Part shown: one piece after another, positions 24,281 to 31,814 of the stretch
Position numbering within the stretch: the first letter of the stretch is position 1
How the letters are laid out: each line of letters starts with the position of its first letter
NCBI RefSeq assembly: GCF_040718835.1
Contig: NZ_JBFEFG010000274.1
Coordinates: 868,001-932,000 of the forward strand
Direction of reading: 5' to 3'
From: Bremerella sp. JC817
GTDB lineage: Bacteria > Planctomycetota > Planctomycetia > Pirellulales > Pirellulaceae
DNA length: 64,000 bases
Position numbers and translations under genes: made by a program
The notes under the pieces: generated by a model
Seen by the model: the letters and a program-made list of their open reading frames with translations, nothing else
Database searches by the model: none
What the model was told of the DNA's origin: nothing

Positions 24281-25470
24281 CTGTTTGTGGGCTTCGTTGT
24301 CACGAACAGCAACAGCATGGCGGCAAGGGCCGAGAGGCCCGCTCCCCAGCCAAACGCAACAAGCGGCCCGTGCTGTTCGTAGAGCCAACCGAATATCAGG
24401 CTCGACGGCAGGGCTGCGATGCCGATGGCGAAGTTGAACCAACCAAAGGCTAGTCCCTTTCGCTCGGCACCAACCAAAGTCGCCACCAGCGTCTTCTCCG
24501 CAGGTTCAGTCAGGGCATAGAAGACGCCATAGACCAAGAATGCAACCCAGACGAGCCACGCCGTCTCGATCAGAGCGAAGGCGATGTAGATGACGGCATA
24601 GATCAACCAGCCCACGAGAATCAGCGGTCGTGGACCAACCTTGTCCACGGCTCTTCCGGCCAAGAGGCTCCCGCTACTCTTCACCAGATGGAAGGCGCAC
24701 CACAAGAGCGGCAACAAGGCGGTCGGCACACCGAGTTCACCCGCACGCACGAGTAGGAACGCATCGCTGGAGTTGCCCAGCGTAAAGATCACAAGGGACA
24801 ACAAGTAGACTCGGAAGTTGCGGTCGAACGGCTTCAACGTCAGATGCAGTCGTTCCTTCGGCGGCTGTTCGACGAACTTCTCACGAAGGCCGAAGACCAG
24901 CAGGGCTACGACCGCCAGACCCGGAATCAGTGTCAGCAGAAACAGGGTTCGCAACTGTCCCGGCCAAGTGAGCAGAAACAACGTGGCGAGGATTGGGCCG
25001 ACTGCGGCCCCCAGATGATCCATCGCCCGGTGAAACCCGAAGGCTCGGCCTCGGACAGCCTCATCAGTGGAGTCAGCGATCAATGCGTCTCTGGGAGCCG
25101 TGCGTAGCCCCTTGCCGATTCGATCTGCGATTCGACCGGCGAAGAACTGCCACGGAACAGTGACCAAGCCCAGTAACGGTCGAGCCACCGCCGCCATTGC
25201 ATACCCGAAGACCACGAAGCCTTTGCGTTGACCGGCTCGATCTGACCACGCCCCGGCCCACAGCTTGAGCAAGCTCGAAACCGATTCTGCAACGCCTTCA
25301 ATGATGCCGAGGTGAAAGCGATTGCCTCCCAGAACGGTCATGAGAAACTGAGGCATCAGCGGATAGATCATCTCGCTGGCGACATCATTAAACAGACTGG
25401 CCGCTCCCAGCAACTTCACGTTGCGGGGGAGTGGCCGGTTGTTGTGGTTGTCGCTCGCTTCCTCGATCAC
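24244..25470 (-). CDS. Major facilitator superfamily transporter, probable metal efflux
   Basis: A 408-residue membrane protein with about 12 transmembrane helices and MFS signatures (DRAGQRKGFVVFG after helix 2, GRIADRIGKGLRTAPRDA in the central loop). GTG 25470 is chosen for GGAG 6 nt upstream; an upstream in-frame start at 25,545 would overlap the preceding gene. It is the last gene of the merR / HMA-membrane protein / MFS operon, so export of the cation sensed by the MerR protein is likely. The substrate is not visible in the sequence. Confidence 0.85.
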   Translation of the reverse strand: MIEEASDNHNNRPLPRNVKLLGAASLFNDVASEMIYPLMPQFLMTVLGGNRFHLGIIEGVAESVSSLLKLWAGAWSDRAGQRKGFVVFGYAMAAVARPLLGLVTVPWQFFAGRIADRIGKGLRTAPRDALIADSTDEAVRGRAFGFHRAMDHLGAAVGPILATLFLLTWPGQLRTLFLLTLIPGLAVVALLVFGLREKFVEQPPKERLHLTLKPFDRNFRVYLLSLVIFTLGNSSDAFLLVRAGELGVPTALLPLLWCAFHLVKSSGSLLAGRAVDKVGPRPLILVGWLIYAVIYIAFALIETAWLVWVAFLVYGVFYALTEPAEKTLVATLVGAERKGLAFGWFNFAIGIAALPSSLIFGWLYEQHGPLVAFGWGAGLSALAAMLLLFVTTKPTNSHESNSPNNSAA

Positions 25471-25528
25471 GCTGTTCTCCGTTCGCACGTCAGTCTTGAA
25501 TGGTCGGCTGAGTGATTCACTCCATACT

Positions 25529-26263
25529 TTACACGAGCAACCCACAGAGCATTGCCGCTGCCATCGCCGCCATCACACCATCTTCGATGAACGTCACCTT
25601 CGACATCGGCAGGTTGAACACTGTCCCGAGGCAGGCACACTGAATCCGCCGCTTTTGGAACAACGCCTGCGACACCCCCACGATTCCCACCAGCATCACG
25701 ACCAGCGTAACGAGGTTGGTGGCTACGGGTGCGAAACCGACCAGATAGGCGACTCCCAGCCCCAGTTCGATGAACGGATACGCATAGCCGTAGGCTCTGA
25801 TCGGACGGGCCAGCACATCGTAAGACTGGAAGGAGTCCACGAAGCCTTGCAGATCGAGCAGCTTGAAGAACGAGAAGGCGAGGAAGAACCCGCCCATGAA
25901 GTTCCCCATCGCTCGCATCCAGTCGAACGCCCCCGCCGTGATCTCCACCAGTCCGACGACTCCCACCAGATAGCCGATGACCAACAGCAGCGGCTTGTAC
26001 GTCTGCCAGAACGATTTCTGTTCGCTCTTCTCAGCAGGTGCTTCGGAGGCAACTTCTCCCAGCACCTTGAATCCGGCATCGGCGACATGCCGTTTGATTT
26101 CGGACTCCGAGAGGTTCGCTCCCTCGACCGTCAGCACCTTGTTGGGGTTGTTGGTGTCCACCGACCAGCGCTCAATCGAGGAATCGCCGTCCAAGTGTGG
26201 TTGCACGGCAGCCACGCAACTGCCGCAGTTCAGGTTGGTCTTGTACTTCAGTACCGTCGTCAT
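25529..26263 (-). CDS. HMA domain fused to MauE/DoxX-like membrane protein
   Basis: A 244-residue protein. Residues 1-70 are a heavy-metal-associated domain with C13-x-x-C16 (LNCGSCVAAV), and residues about 90-244 hold five or so transmembrane helices of the MauE/DoxX type, ending with a conserved RIQCACLGTVFNLPMSKV segment. ATG 26263 has GGAG 8 nt upstream. It lies 22 nt after the merR gene and 58 nt before the MFS gene. The cytoplasmic metallochaperone-like domain probably hands a soft metal ion to the membrane part. Confidence 0.85.
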   Translation of the reverse strand: MTTVLKYKTNLNCGSCVAAVQPHLDGDSSIERWSVDTNNPNKVLTVEGANLSESEIKRHVADAGFKVLGEVASEAPAEKSEQKSFWQTYKPLLLVIGYLVGVVGLVEITAGAFDWMRAMGNFMGGFFLAFSFFKLLDLQGFVDSFQSYDVLARPIRAYGYAYPFIELGLGVAYLVGFAPVATNLVTLVVMLVGIVGVSQALFQKRRIQCACLGTVFNLPMSKVTFIEDGVMAAMAAAMLCGLLV

Positions 26264-26285
26264 TGCTTTGTCTCCGAAAAGTCGA

Positions 26286-26708
26286 TCATTGTTCCGTTGG
26301 CTCATCTCTCGAACCCTGCAAGGCATCGAGGATGGGGCAGCCCTTGGTAGCCCCATGCCCGCTGCACTTGCGGATCAGTTTCAGGAGCGAGTCTTTCATC
26401 CGTTGAAGGTCTGCGATCTTCGCTTCGATTTCGGACACCTTCTCTCGGGCCTGCTCTCGCACGTCCGCACGAGTGGCCGAGGTGTCGAGCCGCAAGTTCA
26501 GCAGGGACTTGATCTCTTTGAGCGTGAACCCCAGTTCTTTCGCCCGCCGAATGAACCGCAGGACGGCGACCGCTTCTTCGTCGTATTGACGGTAGCCGGA
26601 CGCTCTCCGCTCGGGTTCATTCAGCAGGCCCTCACGCTCGTAGAAACGCACGGTTTCCACGCCGACGCCTGCCTGTTTTGCGACTTCTCCGATTCTCAGC
26701 GATGTCAT
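26286..26708 (-). CDS. MerR-family metal-responsive regulator
   Basis: A 140-residue MerR protein: winged HTH at residues 4-40 (IGEVAKQAGVGVETVRFYEREGLL), dimerisation helix at about 75-110, and a C-terminal metal loop with two cysteines (KCSGHGATKGC, near residues 114-124). The cysteine that would match MerR Cys82 is absent, so the metal may not be mercury. It heads an operon with the HMA-membrane and MFS genes, under the dyad at 26733-26756, and probably regulates its own operon. Confidence 0.9.
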   Translation of the reverse strand: MTSLRIGEVAKQAGVGVETVRFYEREGLLNEPERRASGYRQYDEEAVAVLRFIRRAKELGFTLKEIKSLLNLRLDTSATRADVREQAREKVSEIEAKIADLQRMKDSLLKLIRKCSGHGATKGCPILDALQGSRDEPTEQ

Positions 26709-26732
26709 TTGTCAGCCTCCACGGGTATTATC

Positions 26733-26758
26733 GACTCTGTACCATACTACAGAGTCAA
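26733..26758 (-). promoter_or_regulatory. MerR-type promoter and operator
   Basis: GACTCTGTA (26733-26741) and TACAGAGTC (26748-26756) form a perfect 9-bp dyad with a 6-bp centre. On the minus strand TTGACT (26753-26758) can serve as -35 and GATAAT as -10 about 20 bp later. The dyad in an over-long spacer is the standard MerR arrangement, in which the regulator untwists the promoter. Confidence 0.85.
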
Positions 26759-26842
26759 GGGTGTTCGGCGAAATCGTTCCGAACTCCTGAACTGCCCGAA
26801 ATTCGGGGCGTTCCAAAACTTGGAATTCGCCGAGGCCAGCCC

Positions 26843-27304
26843 ATGAAGCCGATCCGCTTCTCCTGTGAAGCCACGCTTCCCCAACAGCCCGAAGTGATCG
26901 CCAGCCAGATACTCGATCTGAGCAAGTGGCCCGAGTTCAACGGCTACGGCCCGGTGCCGGGGATCAAGCAGGCTGAGTTCGAGACGAAGACCGCCGAGAT
27001 CGTCGGAACGAGAATCCGGGTCACGAACCGAGATGGTTCAACGCACGTCGAAGAGATCGTCGAATGGGAACCGACACGACGCCTGCGCTTGCACATGTAC
27101 GAGTTCTCGCCGCCCGTGTCCCGGCTGGCGACCAGTTTCGACGAGACGTGGGAGTTCGAGCGAAACGGCGACCGGACGCATGTGGTCCGGTTCTTCGAGA
27201 TACACCTGAAGTCAGTCGTGACGAGACCGCTGCTGTGGCTGATCTCCTTCCTCTTGAAGCGAGCCATTGCTCGGCATTTGGAGCAGATGCGTCATGACGA
27301 GTAG
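26843..27304 (+). CDS. SRPBCC/polyketide-cyclase-like protein
   Basis: A 153-residue helix-grip protein: N-terminal IRFSCEATLPQQPEVIASQIL, a central antiparallel sheet (VTNRDGSTHVEEIVEWEPTR) and a long C-terminal helix (LLWLISFLLKRAIARHLEQM). Members of the superfamily bind hydrophobic ligands. It is divergent from the merR operon but lies about 85 bp beyond the operator, so joint control is possible. The ribosome site is weak (GAGG). Confidence 0.78.
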   Translation: MKPIRFSCEATLPQQPEVIASQILDLSKWPEFNGYGPVPGIKQAEFETKTAEIVGTRIRVTNRDGSTHVEEIVEWEPTRRLRLHMYEFSPPVSRLATSFDETWEFERNGDRTHVVRFFEIHLKSVVTRPLLWLISFLLKRAIARHLEQMRHDE

Positions 27305-27318
27305 GGCCATGCGAGATT

Positions 27319-27723
27319 TCACACAGCCTTCATCTCGTCTACGTCGGCGATGATGAAGCCCACGGTTCCCTTTGGGCCAAGGCCGTGCTTGGGCGAATCG
27401 ACGACGATCCGCATGGCTTTCTCCAGCCACCGTCTGAGATCGGTCAGCAGCGGCTTCTCACCAAACACCTCGACAATGAGCGGAACGATGAACCGATGGA
27501 CTGGACGCTCACCGACAGCTTCCATCAGCAGGTCGTGCTGCTCCCAGCAGGCTTGGGTCACATCAGCGAACACCGTGGCCTTCGTCTCGTCTGCGTGCCA
27601 CAGACGACTGGTGGCGTCCCAGTAGACTGCATTTCGGTAGGCGTCAGCTTTGGCGATGACGTAGCGAGGAAAGGAGTCGTTCCCACGCTTGATGAGCGAG
27701 AACATCGGCGGCGTGTCACTCAT
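27319..27723 (-). CDS. Protein of unknown function, last gene of a small operon
   Basis: A 134-residue protein; no family recognised. Its ATG overlaps the stop codon of the gene at 27,720-27,965 (ATGA), so it is translationally coupled to it and has no leader repeat of its own. It converges on the SRPBCC gene with 14 nt between. Confidence 0.72.
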   Translation of the reverse strand: MSDTPPMFSLIKRGNDSFPRYVIAKADAYRNAVYWDATSRLWHADETKATVFADVTQACWEQHDLLMEAVGERPVHRFIVPLIVEVFGEKPLLTDLRRWLEKAMRIVVDSPKHGLGPKGTVGFIIADVDEMKAV

Positions 27724-27965
27724 TGATCGTCCTCCTGACTTTCGGGCACAAAATCGCCATCCCCGCTGAGAACACGAGATTGGGCAATCACCTTCGGCAG
27801 ATCGCTTGCGAGGCGGTGCGGGTTTCGGATGGCCAGATTGATCGGCGGCTGGCCGATGATTCGGATGGTCATGAACAGGACCGCCACTTTGTCTGCGGTA
27901 ATCGGGCAGTCAATAACGCCGGTGTCGAGCGACAAGATTTCAACGTCCGTAACGTCGAGCTTCAT
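27720..27965 (-). CDS. Small protein of unknown function
   Basis: An 81-residue protein, beta-rich in the first half (KLDVTDVEILSLDTGVIDC). No family recognised. ATG 27965 has AGGAG upstream and is preceded by leader repeat copy 16 on the minus strand. It overlaps the next gene by 4 nt. Confidence 0.72.
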   Translation of the reverse strand: MKLDVTDVEILSLDTGVIDCPITADKVAVLFMTIRIIGQPPINLAIRNPHRLASDLPKVIAQSRVLSGDGDFVPESQEDDQ

Positions 27966-28013
27966 GGGGAATCTCCTCTCGGGGTGAAGCAGGAACACAG
28001 AGACCTTCTGCGT

Positions 28014-28490
28014 CTAGCAGGTGCCTTGTCGTCCGAGAGGGTCGTTCCCGCATCGTGGGCAGGCGGCGAACTCGTCCTTGACCGGAGAGCCACAGATCGG
28101 GCACTCGTACTGCTCGTAGCCACACGCCGGACAGGGCATTTCGGGATCGAACGTCTCGGCTCCACAATTCCGGCAGAACCACCGAATCTCAGGCTCGTCC
28201 GTCAGGGGAAGCTCCTCGGACTCAGAGCGGAATGGCCACGGGCATGTCACGTCGAACCACGCATCGAGTCCATTTGCCCTGAGTTCTTCATATTCCTTCG
28301 TGCCGCCGAAGAGAACACGGTGGCCAAGCCATTGAAGCCCATTGAAGAAGACCGCAGCAATCAGAGCGATGAAGGCCAAGAATGGCAGGCTAATCGCCCC
28401 GACAAGAATAGCCGGGATGCCGATGGGTAGGCTAAGGATGAACGCTACGACCCAGAAGCGGCTGAGAACTTGGACGGCGTTTCGGGACAT
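28014..28490 (-). CDS. Membrane protein with C-terminal double zinc ribbon
   Basis: A 158-residue protein. Residues about 12-60 form two transmembrane helices. Residues 104-152 carry four CxxC knuckles (CRNC, CPAC, CPIC, CPRC), i.e. two zinc ribbons facing the cytoplasm. The last residues QGTC and the TAG stop are encoded by leader repeat copy 16, exactly as for ardC with copy 2. ATG 28490 has GGGAG upstream and follows repeat copy 17. Confidence 0.8.
   Translation of the reverse strand: MSRNAVQVLSRFWVVAFILSLPIGIPAILVGAISLPFLAFIALIAAVFFNGLQWLGHRVLFGGTKEYEELRANGLDAWFDVTCPWPFRSESEELPLTDEPEIRWFCRNCGAETFDPEMPCPACGYEQYECPICGSPVKDEFAACPRCGNDPLGRQGTC
28015..28025 (-). repeat. GGCACCYGCTA leader repeat, copy 16
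   Basis: GGCACCTGCTA on the minus strand, overlapping the stop codon of the zinc-ribbon gene and 49 nt before ATG 27965. Orientation follows the genes. Confidence 0.85.
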
Positions 28491-28527
28491 GATCGACTCC
28501 CAGTTTGAGGTTGAAAACTGGGGTGCC

Positions 28528-28538
28528 TAGCAGGTGCC
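28528..28538 (-). repeat. GGCACCYGCTA leader repeat, copy 17
   Basis: GGCACCTGCTA on the minus strand, 15 nt after the stop codon of the 462-residue gene and 37 nt before ATG 28490. Confidence 0.85.
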
Positions 28539-28553
28539 TCGCTATTCGTTGAC

Positions 28554-29942
28554 CTACTGAAGCTGCACGATCTCCCACTGAGGCAAGTGGTCTTTGGCGT
28601 GAAACTCCAGCTTTGCTAGATCGAGTTGCTCATTGAGTTCCTCTGCAATGTAAGTAAGACCATTATCACGCAGTTCTTGAAGCGTGTCCCTGATCGTCGT
28701 GGCAATCGCATCTTTCTGTCTCTTCTCGTTAATATCACGAAACCCACGTTGCTTTCTGACATTTCCCTTCTCGTCGATGTTGAACTCTTTGACTAACGCT
28801 TCGAGTTCGACCTGACACCGGGATATCGCTGCGTGATCCGAGTTTTTTCTGGCAAGTTCCAGTTCCTCAGAAATCGACCTAAACTGCTCTTCCACTTGCC
28901 GTCGCCCTTCAGGTGTGTCCTTTGATTGCTTCCGATATCGATTGTGTTCCAACTGCTCGGCCTTGCCGTCAGCCGTTCTCCAAACGGCACGACCGTGGTT
29001 AGAGATTGGTCTCTTGCCATATTCGATGGCTTCCGCTGGCGGAAGTCTCCGATGCTGATTTGCGATATATGCGGCGATCCGTTGCAGTCCAGAATTCTTC
29101 GATGGAGTAAAAGGGAACTCCATACCGGCTGGTAGAACGCTCCACTTCTTCGGTCCTTCAACAATACGATGAACGTCACAACGTTCTTGTCGTTCCTGTC
29201 CTGCCACTTCTGGCTTTCCCCCTTTTGTCGTGCGTGTTCTGACAAGAGCCTCCGCATCTGAAAGCGGCCACATAGTGTTAGTGGCAATCACAAGTTCCGG
29301 GGACAGTAATGCCCGAACAGCAGCAAGTGAAGATGACCACACGTTGAATTGCAAATTGAAGATGAGAGGGTGCATCGGATACCTCACATCACCGACACCA
29401 CCCCACATCTGTATCAGCCGGTTGTACTCATTTGGGTCATCAGTCTCTCCATTCCACAACTCTCCGTATCCCCGGAGCAGCGGCAGTGAGAACCGCATGG
29501 CCCACTGGTGTAGAGTCATGAGCCATCCGTGGACCGAATCGAACTCGATGGGGAGATCACGAGAGTCGATTTCAGAGAAATCCTCTCGACTCAGAACCAC
29601 TCCCAAGGACTCGACGAGATTGCAGAACTCCTCAAGTCCATCTGGGCTTCCGTGCCAAATCCCGAGGCAGTCGTCAAAGGGACCATGCCAGTCACACCAC
29701 ACTTCTTCCGACAGGCATTGACCCTCGTTCTCGATGAACGCTTCCCATTGCGGCTCCGTGATTTGAACTTCTCCTTTGACGGACCACGGCTTTAGCTGCT
29801 GATGAAACAGGGCTGGGTGCTGCCGTGCGGCTCGCTCAAGCTCGACGCAAATCGCCTCCAAGTTGTGTCGTCCTGCCGGACTCAGAGAAAACATTCGCAA
29901 CGGTCCTCGATCCAACTTTCGAACTGAAATCGTCACCTCCAC
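28554..29942 (-). CDS. Large helical protein of unknown function
   Basis: A 462-residue protein that I do not recognise. The N-terminal 260 residues mix strands and helices with many Trp; residues about 330-450 are charged and coiled-coil-like (EEQFRSISEELELARKNSD). The start is GTG 29942 by default; the CCAACTTTCGAA sequence just inside the frame (29,910) resembles the leader motif, so a later start such as ATG 29894 is possible. It is divergent from the recombinase operon. Confidence 0.68.
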   Translation of the reverse strand: MEVTISVRKLDRGPLRMFSLSPAGRHNLEAICVELERAARQHPALFHQQLKPWSVKGEVQITEPQWEAFIENEGQCLSEEVWCDWHGPFDDCLGIWHGSPDGLEEFCNLVESLGVVLSREDFSEIDSRDLPIEFDSVHGWLMTLHQWAMRFSLPLLRGYGELWNGETDDPNEYNRLIQMWGGVGDVRYPMHPLIFNLQFNVWSSSLAAVRALLSPELVIATNTMWPLSDAEALVRTRTTKGGKPEVAGQERQERCDVHRIVEGPKKWSVLPAGMEFPFTPSKNSGLQRIAAYIANQHRRLPPAEAIEYGKRPISNHGRAVWRTADGKAEQLEHNRYRKQSKDTPEGRRQVEEQFRSISEELELARKNSDHAAISRCQVELEALVKEFNIDEKGNVRKQRGFRDINEKRQKDAIATTIRDTLQELRDNGLTYIAEELNEQLDLAKLEFHAKDHLPQWEIVQLQ

Positions 29943-30088
29943 GGTGGAAGGGCACCGAGCTTCGCTGACAACGAATTCCGAATTCGGCTGTCGAATTGCG
30001 AGTTCGCCCTTCAGCTAACGGGGAACACGGTGTTTCCCGTTGGCTCTATAGACAGCACATTTTACCGATCAGGCAATGGTTGGGCGAC

Positions 30089-30313
30089 ATGGACAGCGAT
30101 GAACGTCCTCGATGGATGACCGACGAACTCGTCGAGCAGGCGATTCGCAACTTTCGACCCAAAAGTTCCGAGCCATTCGGTGAAGAAGAGGCCGTGCAGG
30201 TCTTGCTGTCTTTGAGCCAGCTTCTTGAAGCAACTGGTTTGTTGAAGCTGGAGATCGACGATGAAGAAGAAAAAAATGAAGTACATCGCTTGGGCGAGGG
30301 TGAGCAGCCGTGA
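30089..30313 (+). CDS. Small acidic protein preceding the serine recombinase
   Basis: A 74-residue protein with MTDELVEQAIRNF and EEEAVQVLLSLSQLLE helices. Its 3' end overlaps the serine recombinase start by 53 nt in another frame, so the two are coupled. Small genes in this position often accompany planctomycete recombinases; a role as accessory or directionality factor is a guess. The ribosome site is weak. Confidence 0.6.
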   Translation: MDSDERPRWMTDELVEQAIRNFRPKSSEPFGEEEAVQVLLSLSQLLEATGLLKLEIDDEEEKNEVHRLGEGEQP

Positions 30314-31730
30314 ACAGAAAGACGAGGGCTTCTCACTGGATGTGCAGTTGGATGCCTTCGAGGACTACGCACGGCGAGAGAAAATTGAAATTCAGAAGAC
30401 GTTTGAAGTTGCCGAGACCGGGACGAGAGCAGAAGAGCGGAGCCAGTTCCGTGAGATGATCGCCTATGCCAAAAAGCACGCTCATGAACTTGGTGGGATA
30501 CTCTTCTACAAGATTGACCGTGCCGCCAGAAACATGAGCGACTTCATGAAGCTGGAGGAAATCGAGACTCGGTTCGGACTCCCGTTCATCGCCATCACGC
30601 AGCCAGTCCAGAACACTCCGACCGGCAGAATGGTGCGTCGTACACTGGCAACCGTTGCCGCCTACCAGACTGAACAGCAGTCGCTTGATGTCAGGGATGG
30701 GATCGCACGTCGAGTGGCTGAGGGATGGTTTCCGTCTACTCCTCCATTCGGCTATCGAAATCGTCGCATCGATAAGCGAAGCTACGTCGAGACGCATCCT
30801 CAGAACGGCAACAAGGTGAGGCGTGTCGCCGAACTTCGTGCGAACCACGGCCTCACTGTGCTTGAAGTCAGCGAACGGATGTTTGACGAAGGGTTGTTCT
30901 ACTGTGAGTCGAAGCCGAAGTTCTCCGAGTCAAAGATCAACTCGATTCTCCATGACAGATCGTACCTTGGTTTCATCTGGTTCCGAGGGGCATGGCATCC
31001 CGGCCAACATGAGCCACTCATCGATCAACTGACTTGGGATCAGATTCGTGTCTCGTTCAACGAGCAGACCTATCGCTCACACGAACTGGTCTACGCCAGT
31101 AAGTTGATTAAGTGCGGCCACTGCGGACACTTCGTGACCGGCGAAGAGAAGTCCAAGATGACGAAGAAGGGACTCAAACCCTACATCTACTATCGATGCT
31201 CTCGGTATCGCACAGCAGGACACCCACGAGTGCGGCTCACCGAGCAGGAACTCGACCGGCAGTTGCAGAATATGTTCGACTCAGTGGGCGACTTGTCGGA
31301 TGAGAGCCGAAGTCTTGTCCAGATGGTGGCCCGATCCATTCTGGAAACCCGGTTCGATGACGAGAAGGTTCAGGTCTCCGAGTCGAAGCGCCTCTTGTCA
31401 CTGCTGGAAACGCAGCGCCAGAAGCTTTTGAGTCGAAACTTATCAGGATCGATCTCAGACGCACTGTTCGACCAGCAGCAGTCCGAATTCGACGAGAGGG
31501 AGCGGAGACTCCTAACGCAGATGGCACGGCAGGAGCGGATCGGGCAAGGCATCGAGTCCATCTCCGGTCAAGCTGTTCAAGTATTCGATGTCCTCTCGAA
31601 CGACTGGCTGGCAATGGAGCGGCGAGCCAGACAGCTTGCTTTGTCAGCCCTGTTAGGAGGGTTCCGGCTCGAAGGCCGAACGCTGGTCCCAGAGAACAGG
31701 ACACCGTTAGAACTATTTCGGGCAGGATAG
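30261..31730 (+). CDS. Large serine recombinase 1
   Basis: A 489-residue serine recombinase. The resolvase domain (about 7-150) has the catalytic Ser15 in ARVSSREQ, conserved Arg residues in FYKIDRAARN, and the GRMVRRTLATVAAYQTEQQS helix. A recombinase domain (about 170-270), a zinc ribbon starting CGHCGHFVTGEE near residue 285, and a coiled-coil end follow. ATG 30261 has GGAG 7 nt upstream. This class catalyses integration or excision of mobile elements. It is 84 nt upstream of a close relative in the same direction. Confidence 0.92.
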   Translation: MKKKKMKYIAWARVSSREQKDEGFSLDVQLDAFEDYARREKIEIQKTFEVAETGTRAEERSQFREMIAYAKKHAHELGGILFYKIDRAARNMSDFMKLEEIETRFGLPFIAITQPVQNTPTGRMVRRTLATVAAYQTEQQSLDVRDGIARRVAEGWFPSTPPFGYRNRRIDKRSYVETHPQNGNKVRRVAELRANHGLTVLEVSERMFDEGLFYCESKPKFSESKINSILHDRSYLGFIWFRGAWHPGQHEPLIDQLTWDQIRVSFNEQTYRSHELVYASKLIKCGHCGHFVTGEEKSKMTKKGLKPYIYYRCSRYRTAGHPRVRLTEQELDRQLQNMFDSVGDLSDESRSLVQMVARSILETRFDDEKVQVSESKRLLSLLETQRQKLLSRNLSGSISDALFDQQQSEFDERERRLLTQMARQERIGQGIESISGQAVQVFDVLSNDWLAMERRARQLALSALLGGFRLEGRTLVPENRTPLELFRAG

Positions 31731-31761
31731 TGCTTCGCCGTTGCAGATCGGCTTTTCTCGG

Positions 31762-31799
31762 AGAAAATGGACTTCATCGAAAGGTGAAGTCTGTTTTCT
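31762..31799 (+). terminator. Inverted repeat between the two recombinase genes
   Basis: AGAAAA-TGG-ACTTCA pairs with TGAAGT-CTG-TTTTCT around an 8-nt loop. The second arm is T-rich, so it could end transcription of recombinase 1; a recombinase binding role is also possible. Confidence 0.5.
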
Positions 31800-31814
31800 T
31801 TCAGGGATGGTCCA

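Noticed and set aside
11497..28538. CACCTGC in the repeat as a type IIS restriction site
   Set aside because: Six copies have CACCCGC instead, and placement follows gene starts. Nothing suggests restriction avoidance or selection for such a site.
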